Source of the DNA: an uncultured Opitutia bacterium | GTDB taxonomy: Bacteria > Verrucomicrobiota > Verrucomicrobiia > Opitutales > UBA953 | Length of the DNA: 52,922 nucleotides | Direction of reading: 5' to 3' | Assembly (NCBI GenBank): GCA_903860195.1 | Contig: CAIOPO010000100.1 | Location: 1-52,922, forward strand | Part shown: piece by piece, positions 8,125 through 17,207 of the stretch | Numbering within the stretch: the stretch's first letter is position 1 | Layout of the letters: every line of letters begins with the position of its first letter | The notes under the pieces: model-generated | What the model saw: only the letters and a program-made list of their open reading frames with translations | Told to the model about the DNA's origin: nothing | The model's database searches: none | Program-made: the position numbers and the translations under genes

Positions 8125-9249
8125 GTGCCGGCCTATCTAGCCATCGTCGCGGGGAAGGACGAGTTTCTCGTCGACCGGGACGCCCGCGCGTTCTTCGAAG
8201 CCGCCAAGAAGAAGGCGGGGCAGGGGGCCGACGCCGAGATCGTCGACGGCGCGCTGATCCGCGTGGAGGACGCCCGCGGGATCGAGACGCGCTTCATCGA
8301 GTCCCTCCGTACGATGTCGATGTTCGGCGGGGCGCGCGTGCTCTGGCTGCGGAACCTCAACTGGGTGACCGACTCCCAGCAGGGGAAGTCCGAGGAGGTG
8401 AAGGAGCGTCTCACGGCGATGATTGCGGCCGTGCCGTCCGCGCCGGACGACGTCCATCTGGTCATCTCCGCGACTCCTTACGACGGACGACGCAAGGACC
8501 TCGTCGCGCTCAAGGACGCCGCCGATGAGTTCGTCGTGCATTCGGCGGGGAAGGGCGCGCCGTTCGGGCCCGACCCCGCGGCGGAGCAGCAGGCCGAGAT
8601 GGCGGCGGCCCATCTGAAGTCGCACGGCGTGAAGTTCGAACGCGGCGTTCCCGAGGCCATCGTCGGCCGCGTCGGGCAGTCCACGCGGCTCGTCCTCGGC
8701 GAATGCGACAAGCTGGTCACCTACGCCGGCAAGGGCGGTTCCCTCAGGGAATCCGACGTGCACCTCCTGGTGCCCGTCTTCGGCGACGGCGATTTCTTCG
8801 AGCCCATCGAGGCCTTCGCCGCGCGTGACCTGCCTTGGGCGCTCGCGGCGCTCGACCGTTACTTCTTCAACGAATCTTCCGCGCGTCCGCTGCTCACGGC
8901 CCTCCAGAACCGGATCCGCCTGCTCATCCAGATCCGCGCCCTCGCCGATTCGGGCGACGTGCGCCTGACCGAGTCCGGCCTCCCCAAGGGCGCCTTCGAG
9001 ACCGCCTCCGCCCGTCACGGCCCGACCTTCGGTTCGGCGGCCAAGTCCAGCGCCAACGTCTTCTCCCAGAATCCCTGGTATGTCTCGACCAAGGTCGCGC
9101 CCGCCGCGGCCCGGTACACCCTCGCTGAACTCGTCGACGTCCAGCTGGCCTGCGGAGAATGCTTCGACGCCTCCAACCGGGGGGGCGATGACGAGCAGGC
9201 CCTGCGCGCCCTCTTCCTGCGTGCGCTTGCCGTGCGTCGCCAACCCTGA
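8125..9249 (+). CDS. holA: DNA polymerase III delta subunit
   Basis: GTG start; VAGKDEFLVDRDARAFFE..., RVGQSTRLVLGECDKLVTYAG, C-terminal helical collar (ALDRYFFNESSARPLLTALQNRIRLLIQIRAL). Confidence 0.85.
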   Translation: MPAYLAIVAGKDEFLVDRDARAFFEAAKKKAGQGADAEIVDGALIRVEDARGIETRFIESLRTMSMFGGARVLWLRNLNWVTDSQQGKSEEVKERLTAMIAAVPSAPDDVHLVISATPYDGRRKDLVALKDAADEFVVHSAGKGAPFGPDPAAEQQAEMAAAHLKSHGVKFERGVPEAIVGRVGQSTRLVLGECDKLVTYAGKGGSLRESDVHLLVPVFGDGDFFEPIEAFAARDLPWALAALDRYFFNESSARPLLTALQNRIRLLIQIRALADSGDVRLTESGLPKGAFETASARHGPTFGSAAKSSANVFSQNPWYVSTKVAPAAARYTLAELVDVQLACGECFDASNRGGDDEQALRALFLRALAVRRQP

Positions 9250-9273
9250 TAGAAACATCCCCTCAGTTCCAAG

Positions 9274-10704
9274 ATGTCCCAAGACCACGTCCCCAACGTC
9301 CTCGCCGACCGTTACGCCTCTCCGGCGATGAAGGCGGTGTGGTCCACCCGCGGGCGCGTGGTGCTCGAGCGGGAGTATTGGATCGCCGTGATGAAGGCCC
9401 AGCGGGACCTCGGCCTGGACGTGCCCGCCGAGGCCCTGGCCTCCTATGAGCGCGTCAAGGACCAGGTCGACTTCGAGTCCATCCGTCGTCGCGAGGAGGA
9501 GACCCGCCACGACGTCAAGGCGCGCATCGACGAGTTCTGCGCCCTCGCCGGCCATCAGCACGTGCACAAGGGGCTGACCAGCCGCGACCTCACCGAGTCC
9601 GTCGAGCAGCTGCAGGTCTTCCGCTCCCTCCGGATCGTCCGCGCCAAGTCCGTCGCCGCGCTCGCCGCCCTCGCCCGCCGGGCCCGGACCGACCGCGACG
9701 TCCTCATCGCCGCGCGCACGCACAATGTCGCGGCCCAGCCGACCACCGTCGGCAAGCGCTGGGCCATGTTCGGCGAGGAATGCCTGCGCGGGGCGGCCCA
9801 GCTGGACGCCGCCCTCTCCGCCTTCGCCGCCCGCGGACTCAAGGGCGCCGTCGGCACCCAGCTCGACCAGCTGACGCTCTTCGGCGGTGACGCCGCCAAG
9901 GTCGCGCGTCTCGAGGAGCGCGTGCTCGCGCACCTCGGCATCCCGCGTTCCCTCGGGGCCGTCGGCCAGGTCTACCCGCGCTCGATGGACCTCGAGGTCG
10001 TGTCCGCCCTGCTTTCCGCCGCCTCCGGGCCCTCGTCCTTCGCCCGCACCCTGCGGCTCATGGCGGGCCATGAGCTGGCCAGCGAGGGCTTCCTGCCCGG
10101 CCAGGTCGGATCTTCCGCGATGCCGCACAAGATGAACGCCCGCACCTGCGAGCGCATCAACGGCTTCCACGTCATCCTGCGCGGCCATCTCGCCATGGCG
10201 GCCTCCCTCGCCGGCGACCAGTGGAACGAGGGCGACGTCTCCTGTTCGGTCGTCCGACGCGTCCTGCTTCCGGACGCCTTCATGGCCCTGGACGGACTCT
10301 TCGAGGCGTTCCTCACCGTGCTCGCGCAGATGGAGGTCAACCGTCCCGTCGTGGACCGCGAGTCGGCGCATTACCTGCCGTTCCTGCTGACGACCACCTT
10401 CCTGATGGAGGCCGTCAAGGCCGGAGCCGGTCGTGAGGCCGCGCACGAGGCGATCAAGGAGCACGCCGTGGCCGTGGCCCGCGACCTGCGCTCCGGCCGC
10501 AGCGAGCGCAACGACCTGGTCGAGCGTCTGGCCGCCGACCGCCGCGTGGGCCTCACGCTGGAGACGCTGCGTTCCGCCGTCGCCCGCGCCGGAGAGCTCA
10601 CCGGCGCGGCGGGCGACCAGGTGGACGCTTTCGCACGGCAGGCCGCCGAGTGGACCGCCCGGGTTCCGGAATCGTCGGAAGTGCGTCCCGGCCGCATTTT
10701 GTAA
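9274..10704 (+). CDS. purB: Adenylosuccinate lyase
   Basis: RTHNVAAQPTTVGKRWAMFGEE and GSSAMPHKMNARTCERI fumarase/ASL signature. Confidence 0.92.
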   Translation: MSQDHVPNVLADRYASPAMKAVWSTRGRVVLEREYWIAVMKAQRDLGLDVPAEALASYERVKDQVDFESIRRREEETRHDVKARIDEFCALAGHQHVHKGLTSRDLTESVEQLQVFRSLRIVRAKSVAALAALARRARTDRDVLIAARTHNVAAQPTTVGKRWAMFGEECLRGAAQLDAALSAFAARGLKGAVGTQLDQLTLFGGDAAKVARLEERVLAHLGIPRSLGAVGQVYPRSMDLEVVSALLSAASGPSSFARTLRLMAGHELASEGFLPGQVGSSAMPHKMNARTCERINGFHVILRGHLAMAASLAGDQWNEGDVSCSVVRRVLLPDAFMALDGLFEAFLTVLAQMEVNRPVVDRESAHYLPFLLTTTFLMEAVKAGAGREAAHEAIKEHAVAVARDLRSGRSERNDLVERLAADRRVGLTLETLRSAVARAGELTGAAGDQVDAFARQAAEWTARVPESSEVRPGRIL

Positions 10705-10795
10705 GGGTTCGCGCGACCTCGCGGGGGGGCGGGGTTTTCCGTGTTGCCAAGGGGCAGGGGCGTTCCCACAACCCACCTTTCAAACGTTCCCTCCC

Positions 10796-12094
10796 ATGTC
10801 CTCACTCATCGGCAACCTTCTCGTCGCGCAGAGCGGCGGCCCCACCCCGGTCATCAACGCCAGCCTTGCCGGAGTCATCTCCGAGGCCCTGAAGCATGAG
10901 GACGAGATTCCCGAGATCTACGGCGGACTCAACGGCATCCAGGGCGTGCTCAACGAGGAGATCGTCGACCTCGCGGCCCAGTCCCAGCAGACCCTCCGCG
11001 CCCTCCGTCACACCCCCGGCGCCGCCCTCGGCACCTGCCGCTACAAGGTCAAGAAGCAGGAGGACTTCGACCGCATCCTGGAGGTCTTCGCGGCCCACAA
11101 CATCCGCTACTTCCACTACATCGGAGGCAACGACTCCCAGGACACCGCCGCCAAGATCGACGCGCTCGCCAAGGAGCGCGGCTATGAGCTCCGCGTCATC
11201 GGCGTGCCCAAGACCATCGACAACGACCTTCCCCTGACCGACCACTGCCCCGGCTTCGGCTCCGTCGCCAAGCACATCGGAGTGACCATCCGCGAGACGG
11301 CCCTCGACAACGCCGCCATGGGCCAGAACGACTTCGTCTCGATCCTCGAGGTGATGGGACGCAACGCCGGATGGCTGGCCGCCTCCTCGGTGCTGGCCCA
11401 CCGCCGCGACAAGACCGACGACCGCGTGAAGTCCAACACGCACTACAACTGCACGGCGCCGCACATCGTCCTGCTCCCCGAGGTCCCCTTCAATCCCGAC
11501 GCCTTCATCACCCGCGTCCAGGAAGTGCTCAAGGCCGAGAAGCACTGCTTCGTCGTGGTGTCCGAGGGCGTCCAGGACGCCGCCGGCAACTATCTCGGCG
11601 CCGACACCTCCAGCACCGACGCCTTCGGTCACGCCGTGCTCGGCGGAGCCGGCGAATACCTCCGCAACCTGGTCGAGGACCGTTTCAGCGGCGTGAAGGC
11701 CCGCGCCTCCAAGCTCGGCATCACCCAGCGCGCCGCTTCCCATAACGCCTCCAAGACCGACGTCGAAGAGGCCGAACTCTGCGGCGCCGCCGCCGTCCGT
11801 GCCGCGTTGGCGGGCGAGTCAGGCCAGATGGTCACCATGGTGCGCTCCGGCAAGGAGGCCTATGCCGTCGAGACCCGCCTGGCCCCGCTCACCGAAATCG
11901 CCAACGGGGTTAAGGCCTTCCCGCCCGAGTGGATCGGCGAGGACCGCATGTCGGTCAGCCCTGATTTCGTGAAATACGCCCTGCCTCTCATCCAGGGTGA
12001 GATGCAACTGCCTTTCGAACAGGGACTTCCGCGCTACGCCCAGATTTCCCTCTTCAAGGTCCAGCGGCGTCTGGAGCCGCATAACCGCGGCTGA
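10796..12094 (+). CDS. 6-phosphofructokinase, predicted pyrophosphate-dependent
   Basis: AQSGGPTPVINASLAG, YIGGNDSQDTAAKI, PKTIDNDLPLTDHCPGFGS; start ATG 10796 (ORF track start is upstream). Confidence 0.92.
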   Translation: MSSLIGNLLVAQSGGPTPVINASLAGVISEALKHEDEIPEIYGGLNGIQGVLNEEIVDLAAQSQQTLRALRHTPGAALGTCRYKVKKQEDFDRILEVFAAHNIRYFHYIGGNDSQDTAAKIDALAKERGYELRVIGVPKTIDNDLPLTDHCPGFGSVAKHIGVTIRETALDNAAMGQNDFVSILEVMGRNAGWLAASSVLAHRRDKTDDRVKSNTHYNCTAPHIVLLPEVPFNPDAFITRVQEVLKAEKHCFVVVSEGVQDAAGNYLGADTSSTDAFGHAVLGGAGEYLRNLVEDRFSGVKARASKLGITQRAASHNASKTDVEEAELCGAAAVRAALAGESGQMVTMVRSGKEAYAVETRLAPLTEIANGVKAFPPEWIGEDRMSVSPDFVKYALPLIQGEMQLPFEQGLPRYAQISLFKVQRRLEPHNRG

Positions 12095-12112
12095 AAAAGC
12101 GGCTGACTGAGG

Positions 12113-12145
12113 AAGGCCTCCGGTCCAGGGACTGGAGGCCTTTTT
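12113..12145 (+). terminator. Rho-independent terminator after the phosphofructokinase gene
   Basis: AAGGCCTCC-g-GTCC-ag-GGAC-t-GGAGGCCTT followed by TTT. Confidence 0.9.
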
Positions 12146-12218
12146 CGTATTGTGAGGGTGCTTTAAGGGGTTGCCTCCGCCCCCTTGGCACTTAAGTTCA
12201 AGTGACCCCAATCTGCAC

Positions 12219-13304
12219 ATGAGCAGCCTACGCCAACGCGTCTCCCTTATTCTCGGACTCCTGCTCCTGCCGGTCCTGTCCTCCGCCGCCCTTCAGGACG
12301 GCAAGGTCCTCGTGGGCAACCTCACCGGCAAGGCCTCCTCCATCGACGCCAAGAAGGTGCGCAAGCCGCTCGTCTCGGGATTCCTCTTCTCCCCTGCCGA
12401 GGGCTACCACATCGAGACCGCCGCCGCTTCCACCGCCGAGCTCATCCTCTCCAACGGCTCCACTCTGATCGTCAGCCCCGACTCCCTCATCGAGGTGAAG
12501 ACCTTCCGCCAGGTCGCTTCGCCCGCCATCGCCGAGGGCTCCTACCAGAAGTTCGAGAAGGAGCCTTCTCCTTCCGTCACGGAAATCGAGGTCAAGCGCG
12601 GCAAGGTCGTCGGCGAAGTCCGCAAGCTCAGCCCTCTTTCGTCTTACGTCATCAAGACGCCCGTCGGCATGGCCCGCATCCGCGGCACCGTGTTCACCGT
12701 GGGCTTCACGCGCAATGCCAACGGCACCGTCTCGATGAGCATCGCCTGCGCCCGCGGCTCCGTCGAGGGGCTCGTCTATGACGCCAACACCGGACCCATC
12801 ACCGTCGCTCCGGGCAAGCAGCTCGACGTGACCACCAAGGACCCCGGTGACTCCGCGGCCGCCAACACCGCCGTGGTCGGCTCCACCGGCGGCGGCGGAA
12901 CCGCTGCCGGCGGCAGCGGATCCTCAGGATCCACCGCGCCCGCGCCTTCCCCGGTCGCCGTCATCGAGCTCGGTGACATGAACTCCGCCCAGCTCTTGGA
13001 GCTCGCCTCCGTGCTCCAGGCCTCCGGCGTCCCGGCCAACATCGTCGAGGCCATCCGTGATCAGGCCTCACTGGCTCCCCCTCCGCCTCCTCCCGGCGAG
13101 AAGGCTCCCGTGACCGTCATCGAGGACACGCCGCCCAAGCCCTCGCTCGCCTCTAACGTCCTTCCTCCCACTCCCGCCATGAGCACCTCTTCGGGCGGAG
13201 GCGGCGGAACTGCCGCCATCGCGGACCGCATCGCCCAGACCCTGCAGCGTCTGGTCGAGCAGGAGGTGGTCGATCCGCCCGTGAATCCGACGCCCACGAT
13301 GTGA
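12219..13304 (+). CDS. Secreted FecR-domain protein with low-complexity C-terminus
   Basis: Signal peptide (RVSLILGLLLLPVLSSAAL), FecR core (SSYVIKTPVGMARIRGTVFTVGF), Gly/Ser/Pro-rich tail. Confidence 0.8.
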   Translation: MSSLRQRVSLILGLLLLPVLSSAALQDGKVLVGNLTGKASSIDAKKVRKPLVSGFLFSPAEGYHIETAAASTAELILSNGSTLIVSPDSLIEVKTFRQVASPAIAEGSYQKFEKEPSPSVTEIEVKRGKVVGEVRKLSPLSSYVIKTPVGMARIRGTVFTVGFTRNANGTVSMSIACARGSVEGLVYDANTGPITVAPGKQLDVTTKDPGDSAAANTAVVGSTGGGGTAAGGSGSSGSTAPAPSPVAVIELGDMNSAQLLELASVLQASGVPANIVEAIRDQASLAPPPPPPGEKAPVTVIEDTPPKPSLASNVLPPTPAMSTSSGGGGGTAAIADRIAQTLQRLVEQEVVDPPVNPTPTM

Positions 13305-13323
13305 CGGCGGCCCAGCCTGCCAG

Positions 13324-13353
13324 AAGAAGCCCGGAACCCCGGGCTTCTTTTTT
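13324..13353 (+). terminator. Rho-independent terminator after the FecR gene
   Basis: Perfect 11-bp stem AAGAAGCCCGG / CCGGGCTTCTT, loop AACC, followed by TTTT. Confidence 0.92.
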
Positions 13354-13408
13354 GAACGCGTCTTTCTCCTCTCGCCAACCGACCTCGCGCCGACATCTTG
13401 GCCGTCGC

Positions 13409-14038
13409 ATGCCGATCGTCGGAAAGTTCATCACCTTCGAGGGCGGAGAGGGCGCCGGCAAGTCCACCCAGATCGGCCTGTTGGCGGACAGACTTTCCGC
13501 TTCCGGGAGTTCTGTCCTGAAGCTGCGTGAACCCGGAGGCACCCCTCTGGGTGAGCGCCTGCGCGAGGCTCTGAAGCGGCCCGGCGAGTCCATCGCTCCC
13601 GCCGCCGAGGCGCTCCTTTTCGCCGCCTGTCGTGCCCAGCTCGTCGCGGAGGCGGTCGGACCCGCCCTCGCCCGCGGCCAGGTGGTCCTCTGCGACCGCT
13701 TCGCCGATTCGACCGTCGCCTACCAGTCGGGCGGCCGCGGCCTTGACCGCACGTTGGTCGACTCGGTCAATCGTCTCGCCTGCGGCGAGCTGCGTCCCCA
13801 TCTCACCGTGCTCCTGGATCTCGATCCTTCGCGCGGGCTCGGCCGCGCCGCGGAGAGGGACCAGGGCCGTTCCGACCGTTTTGAAGCCCTCGACGCCGAG
13901 TTCCACCGTCGGGTCCGCTCCGCCTACCTCTCGCTCGCCCGGGCCGAGCCCGCCCGCTTCCTCGTGCTCGACGCGTCGAGGTCCCCCGCATCCCTCTCCG
14001 AGGAAATCTGGAATGAAGTCTCGCGCCGCTGCAGCTGA
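13409..14038 (+). CDS. tmk: Thymidylate kinase
   Basis: KFITFEGGEGAGKSTQIGLLADRL P-loop, REPGGTPLGERLREAL, CDRFADSTVAYQSGGRGLD. Confidence 0.95.
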   Translation: MPIVGKFITFEGGEGAGKSTQIGLLADRLSASGSSVLKLREPGGTPLGERLREALKRPGESIAPAAEALLFAACRAQLVAEAVGPALARGQVVLCDRFADSTVAYQSGGRGLDRTLVDSVNRLACGELRPHLTVLLDLDPSRGLGRAAERDQGRSDRFEALDAEFHRRVRSAYLSLARAEPARFLVLDASRSPASLSEEIWNEVSRRCS

Positions 14039-14954
14039 CCCCGCGGAACTTCCCGCGCTGAAGGTGCTCCTGCGCGCCCGTGCCGAGGGACGCATGCCTC
14101 ACGCCGTGCTGCTCACCGGGCCCGACCCCGAGACCCTGGAGCGGGCGGCCTTGCGCCTGGCTTCCGTCCATCTGGCCTGCGAGGATCCGGTGGCGCATCC
14201 CGACTGCGCCGTGCTCCGTCCCACCAAGAAGTCCCGGCGCATCTCGATGGAGGCCGTCCAGGACGTCGTGGCCTCGCTGCGTCTGACCGCCGCCGGACCG
14301 TCCCGCGCCGTGATCGTCAACGAGCCGGACCGTTTCCAGGCCGAGGCCGCCAACGCCTTCCTCAAGTCGCTCGAGGAGCCGCCGCCCGGAACCCTGATCG
14401 TCCTGCAGACCGCGAACTATTACCGCGTCCTCCCCACGGTGCTGAGCCGATGCCTCAGGTTCCACATCGCCGGCGAGGCCCCGCAGGAGAACGATCCGGC
14501 CTGGGGCGACTGGCTGAGGGACTTCGACCGCCTCCTCGCCAAGGCCGCCTCTTCCGGTCCGGTCCGCCTGACGGAGACCTTCATTCCGGCTTACGCGCTT
14601 TGCGCCCGCTTCGAGTCCTTGCTGGAAAAGCTCACCGAAGACGCCCTCGAGCGGTTTCCGGTCCCGCCCGGGGATGACGACCCGGAGGAGGCCGCTGATG
14701 CCCATGAGGAGTCGTTGCGACGCGCCGTACGGGCCCGCCTCCTCTCCGCGGTCGAGGAGAGACTGCGCGTCTTCGGCCGCGCCCGCCCGGATTGCGCCGT
14801 GCAGACCGCGGCCTCCGTCGTGATGCTGGAGGGGGCGCGCGTGCGGCTTGAGCTCAACTACCAGGTTCTCGCCGCGCTTGAGCAGTTCATGCTGCAGATG
14901 CTGCGGACCTTCGCCCGTCGCCATCTGGCAACTTCCGGCCCCGTCCGGGGTTGA
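14013..14954 (+). CDS. holB: DNA polymerase III delta' subunit
   Basis: MPHAVLLTGPDPETLERAALRLA, NEPDRFQAEAANAFLKSLEEPPPGTLIVLQTANYYRVLPTVLSRCLRF; overlaps tmk 3' end. Confidence 0.9.
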   Translation: MKSRAAAADPAELPALKVLLRARAEGRMPHAVLLTGPDPETLERAALRLASVHLACEDPVAHPDCAVLRPTKKSRRISMEAVQDVVASLRLTAAGPSRAVIVNEPDRFQAEAANAFLKSLEEPPPGTLIVLQTANYYRVLPTVLSRCLRFHIAGEAPQENDPAWGDWLRDFDRLLAKAASSGPVRLTETFIPAYALCARFESLLEKLTEDALERFPVPPGDDDPEEAADAHEESLRRAVRARLLSAVEERLRVFGRARPDCAVQTAASVVMLEGARVRLELNYQVLAALEQFMLQMLRTFARRHLATSGPVRG

Positions 14955-14962
14955 ACTTCAGG

Positions 14963-15538
14963 ATGTCCGAGGAGAGCACACCCTTGGCGGACGAGGAGGA
15001 GGACCGTCGGCTGATGGCGCTGGTCGCGGACGGCGACGACGACGCCCTGCGCCTGCTCGTGCACCGCCACCATGGCAGGCTGGTCGGCTATCTGCGGTCC
15101 GAAGTCGGCTCGCAGGCGACCGCCGAGGAGCTGGCGATGGAGGTCTTCATCCGGCTGCATCGGGCCGCCGGCCGCTGGCGGCCGGACGCCAAGCTAAGCA
15201 CCTATCTGATCCACATCGCCCGCAATCTGGTGCTGAACGAATGGCGACGCCGGAGCCGCAAGCCGACCTCCGCCCTGGAGTCCGCGCCTGAACCCGGCGA
15301 CTCCGCCCCGGAGTCGGGTCGGAGGGTGCTCGAACTGGAGGAGGCCTTCGCCCGGGCCGTGGCCCAGCTGCCCGACGAGCAGCGCACGGCCATCCTGCTG
15401 CTCGTGCAGCAGGAGATGCCCTATGAGGAGATCGCCGCCGCCATGGGCTGCCCGGTCTCCTCCGTGAAGACATGGATCCACCGGGCGCGCAGCCGCCTCA
15501 AGGAGCTGATGAGCGACTTTTATGGCCCAGAAACATAA
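14963..15538 (+). CDS. ECF-type RNA polymerase sigma factor
   Basis: Sigma-70 region 2 (DDALRLLVHRHHGRLVGYLRSEVG..AEELAMEVFIRLHRA) and region 4 (LPDEQRTAILLLVQQEMPYEEIAAAMGCPVSSVKTWIHRARSRLKEL). Confidence 0.93.
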   Translation: MSEESTPLADEEEDRRLMALVADGDDDALRLLVHRHHGRLVGYLRSEVGSQATAEELAMEVFIRLHRAAGRWRPDAKLSTYLIHIARNLVLNEWRRRSRKPTSALESAPEPGDSAPESGRRVLELEEAFARAVAQLPDEQRTAILLLVQQEMPYEEIAAAMGCPVSSVKTWIHRARSRLKELMSDFYGPET

Positions 15539-15582
15539 CCGAAACTTGCCGCCTCCGGCGGTGTTACATTCCTTGAACTGAC

Positions 15583-15945
15583 ATGGAACGCCGACCCGCA
15601 GAGCACTTCGACCGCGACCTTTCGGCCGCGCTCGTCCGCGGACGCAGCGTGTCCGTGCCCGGCTTCGCCGACCGGACCGTGTCGGCCGTTCGCGCCGACC
15701 GGCTGCGCCGGACCGTCATCCGCTGGGGTTCCGGCCTCTCGGCCGCCGCGGCCTGCCTCGTGGCGGTCCTGGTCCTCGGTGACCCTTCGGAGGAATCCCT
15801 GATCGTCGAGGCCCGCTCGGTCGTCGCGGCCGAGGAGTCCGCCCAGTTCCAGGAGCTGCTCTCCCTGGCCGATGACCTGGCGCTCCTGAAGCCCGTGATC
15901 GAACGCCCCGCCCTTGTCGACGACCTCGCGGGAGGAGGCTCCTGA
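15583..15945 (+). CDS. Small single-TM protein, candidate anti-sigma factor
   Basis: 120 aa; TM segment WGSGLSAAAACLVAVLVLG; directly downstream of the ECF sigma gene. Confidence 0.6.
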   Translation: MERRPAEHFDRDLSAALVRGRSVSVPGFADRTVSAVRADRLRRTVIRWGSGLSAAAACLVAVLVLGDPSEESLIVEARSVVAAEESAQFQELLSLADDLALLKPVIERPALVDDLAGGGS

Positions 15946-15947
15946 CC

Positions 15948-16481
15948 ATGAGCCGCCTCTTCGCCCTTCTGTTCGTCGCCGTGGGCGTCCTGTACGCCGC
16001 CGACGAGAAGTCCGCACCGCCGCCTTCCGCCGAGCCCTCCCTGGAGGAGATCCAGATGCTGCGCCGCATCCTCGAGCTCCCTCCCGAGCGGCTGTCCCGC
16101 ATCCGCGGGGCGATCGAGAAGATGGAACGCATGCCCCGCGAAGCCCGTCGCGATTTTGCGGAACGCCTCGCCAAGTTTGAGAAAGCCACTCCCGACGAGC
16201 GCCGCGCCCTGTCCCGTGACATGCGGGAGAAGGGCGGATTCGGCGGCCGCGTCCTGGAGCACCACCTCCGGTCGCTCGGCGCCGATCAGGCCAAGTCCGA
16301 GAGGGAGCGCGTCATGGCCATGAGTCCCGAGGCGCGCATGGAGTACATCCGGACCCTCGCCGCACGCTATCCGGAGTTCGCGCAGGATCGCGGGCCCGAC
16401 GGCAAGGACGGAGCGAAGGACGGCAAGCCCCCCAAGCGCCGCCCTCCCGGGCCTCCTGCGCCGCCCGTCCCGCCCCAGTGA
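15948..16481 (+). CDS. Secreted charged helical protein (DUF3106/CpxP-like character)
   Basis: Signal peptide then Arg/Glu-rich helices (LPPERLSRIRGAIEKMERMPREARRDFAERLAKFEKATPDERRALSRDM). Confidence 0.6.
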   Translation: MSRLFALLFVAVGVLYAADEKSAPPPSAEPSLEEIQMLRRILELPPERLSRIRGAIEKMERMPREARRDFAERLAKFEKATPDERRALSRDMREKGGFGGRVLEHHLRSLGADQAKSERERVMAMSPEARMEYIRTLAARYPEFAQDRGPDGKDGAKDGKPPKRRPPGPPAPPVPPQ

Positions 16482-16487
16482 CCGGGC

Positions 16488-17207
16488 TCAGGCGCGGCCT
16501 TCCGCCTTGAGCGCCTGAGCGATGTCGGGGACGACGATCCTTCTTCGCCCCAGTTCGTCGCGCGCGAAATATTTGTCGGGCTGACGCACCAGGTCGAAGG
16601 GCTCGTCCGGCAGGTTGTCCTCGTCGAACTCCATCTCGTCGACCGGATCGATGTCGTCGAAGATGTGGCTCATCCGGAGCGGGTCGCCTTCCAGCGCCTG
16701 CGCCGGATTCGCCAGGCGTCCGACCTTCGTGAAGTTGAGGAACAGGCAGGGGAAGAACTCCTTCTCGTAGGGTTCGAGGAGGCGTGAGACCCATTGTCCG
16801 GGCACGTCCCATCGCCGGTTGAGGATCACGACGTCGGAGAAATGGACGCAGGGCGCGTACCATTCCGCGACCTCGGGGCGGCGGTGCGCCAGCGGACAGT
16901 CCACTACCGTGACGATGCGTTTGACGCGGCGGCTTCCTTCACGCGACAGCGCGGCGTGCAGCGCCTCCATCTGGTCGACCTGCGAGAGCGAGCCGCAGGT
17001 GATCAGCACCTCGGCCTCCGTGCCTTCCGGAGGGGGCAGGGCGGCGCGGCCTTCCTTGAAGGACCAGGCGTCCCCTCCGGCGGCCTCGCGCGACTCCCGC
17101 AGGATCCGCACGCGGGCGCCTTCGGGCCAGCCGGCTCCGACCAGCTCCTTGACGACCTCGGTCCTTCCCGAGCCGACGGCTCCGAGCACGATGACGACGT
17201 CCGTCAT
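16488..17207 (-). CDS. P-loop protein, possibly CobW/COG0523-like GTPase
   Basis: Walker A-like [25 protein letters not shown] and DVVILNRRW resemble G3E-family segments; acidic C-terminal region. Confidence 0.55.
   Translation of the reverse strand: MTDVVIVLGAVGSGRTEVVKELVGAGWPEGARVRILRESREAAGGDAWSFKEGRAALPPPEGTEAEVLITCGSLSQVDQMEALHAALSREGSRRVKRIVTVVDCPLAHRRPEVAEWYAPCVHFSDVVILNRRWDVPGQWVSRLLEPYEKEFFPCLFLNFTKVGRLANPAQALEGDPLRMSHIFDDIDPVDEMEFDEDNLPDEPFDLVRQPDKYFARDELGRRRIVVPDIAQALKAEGRA

Noticed and set aside
8137-10776. 879-aa minus-strand ORF antisense to holA/purB
   Set aside because: Both sense genes are clear housekeeping genes; the antisense product is Gly/Arg/Glu/His-rich nonsense typical of GC-rich shadow frames.
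15541-15580. GAAACTT and CCGCC-tcc-GGCGG between the sigma and anti-sigma-like genes as an ECF promoter
   Set aside because: Loosely resembles an ECF -35 but no convincing -10 and the genes are likely co-transcribed.
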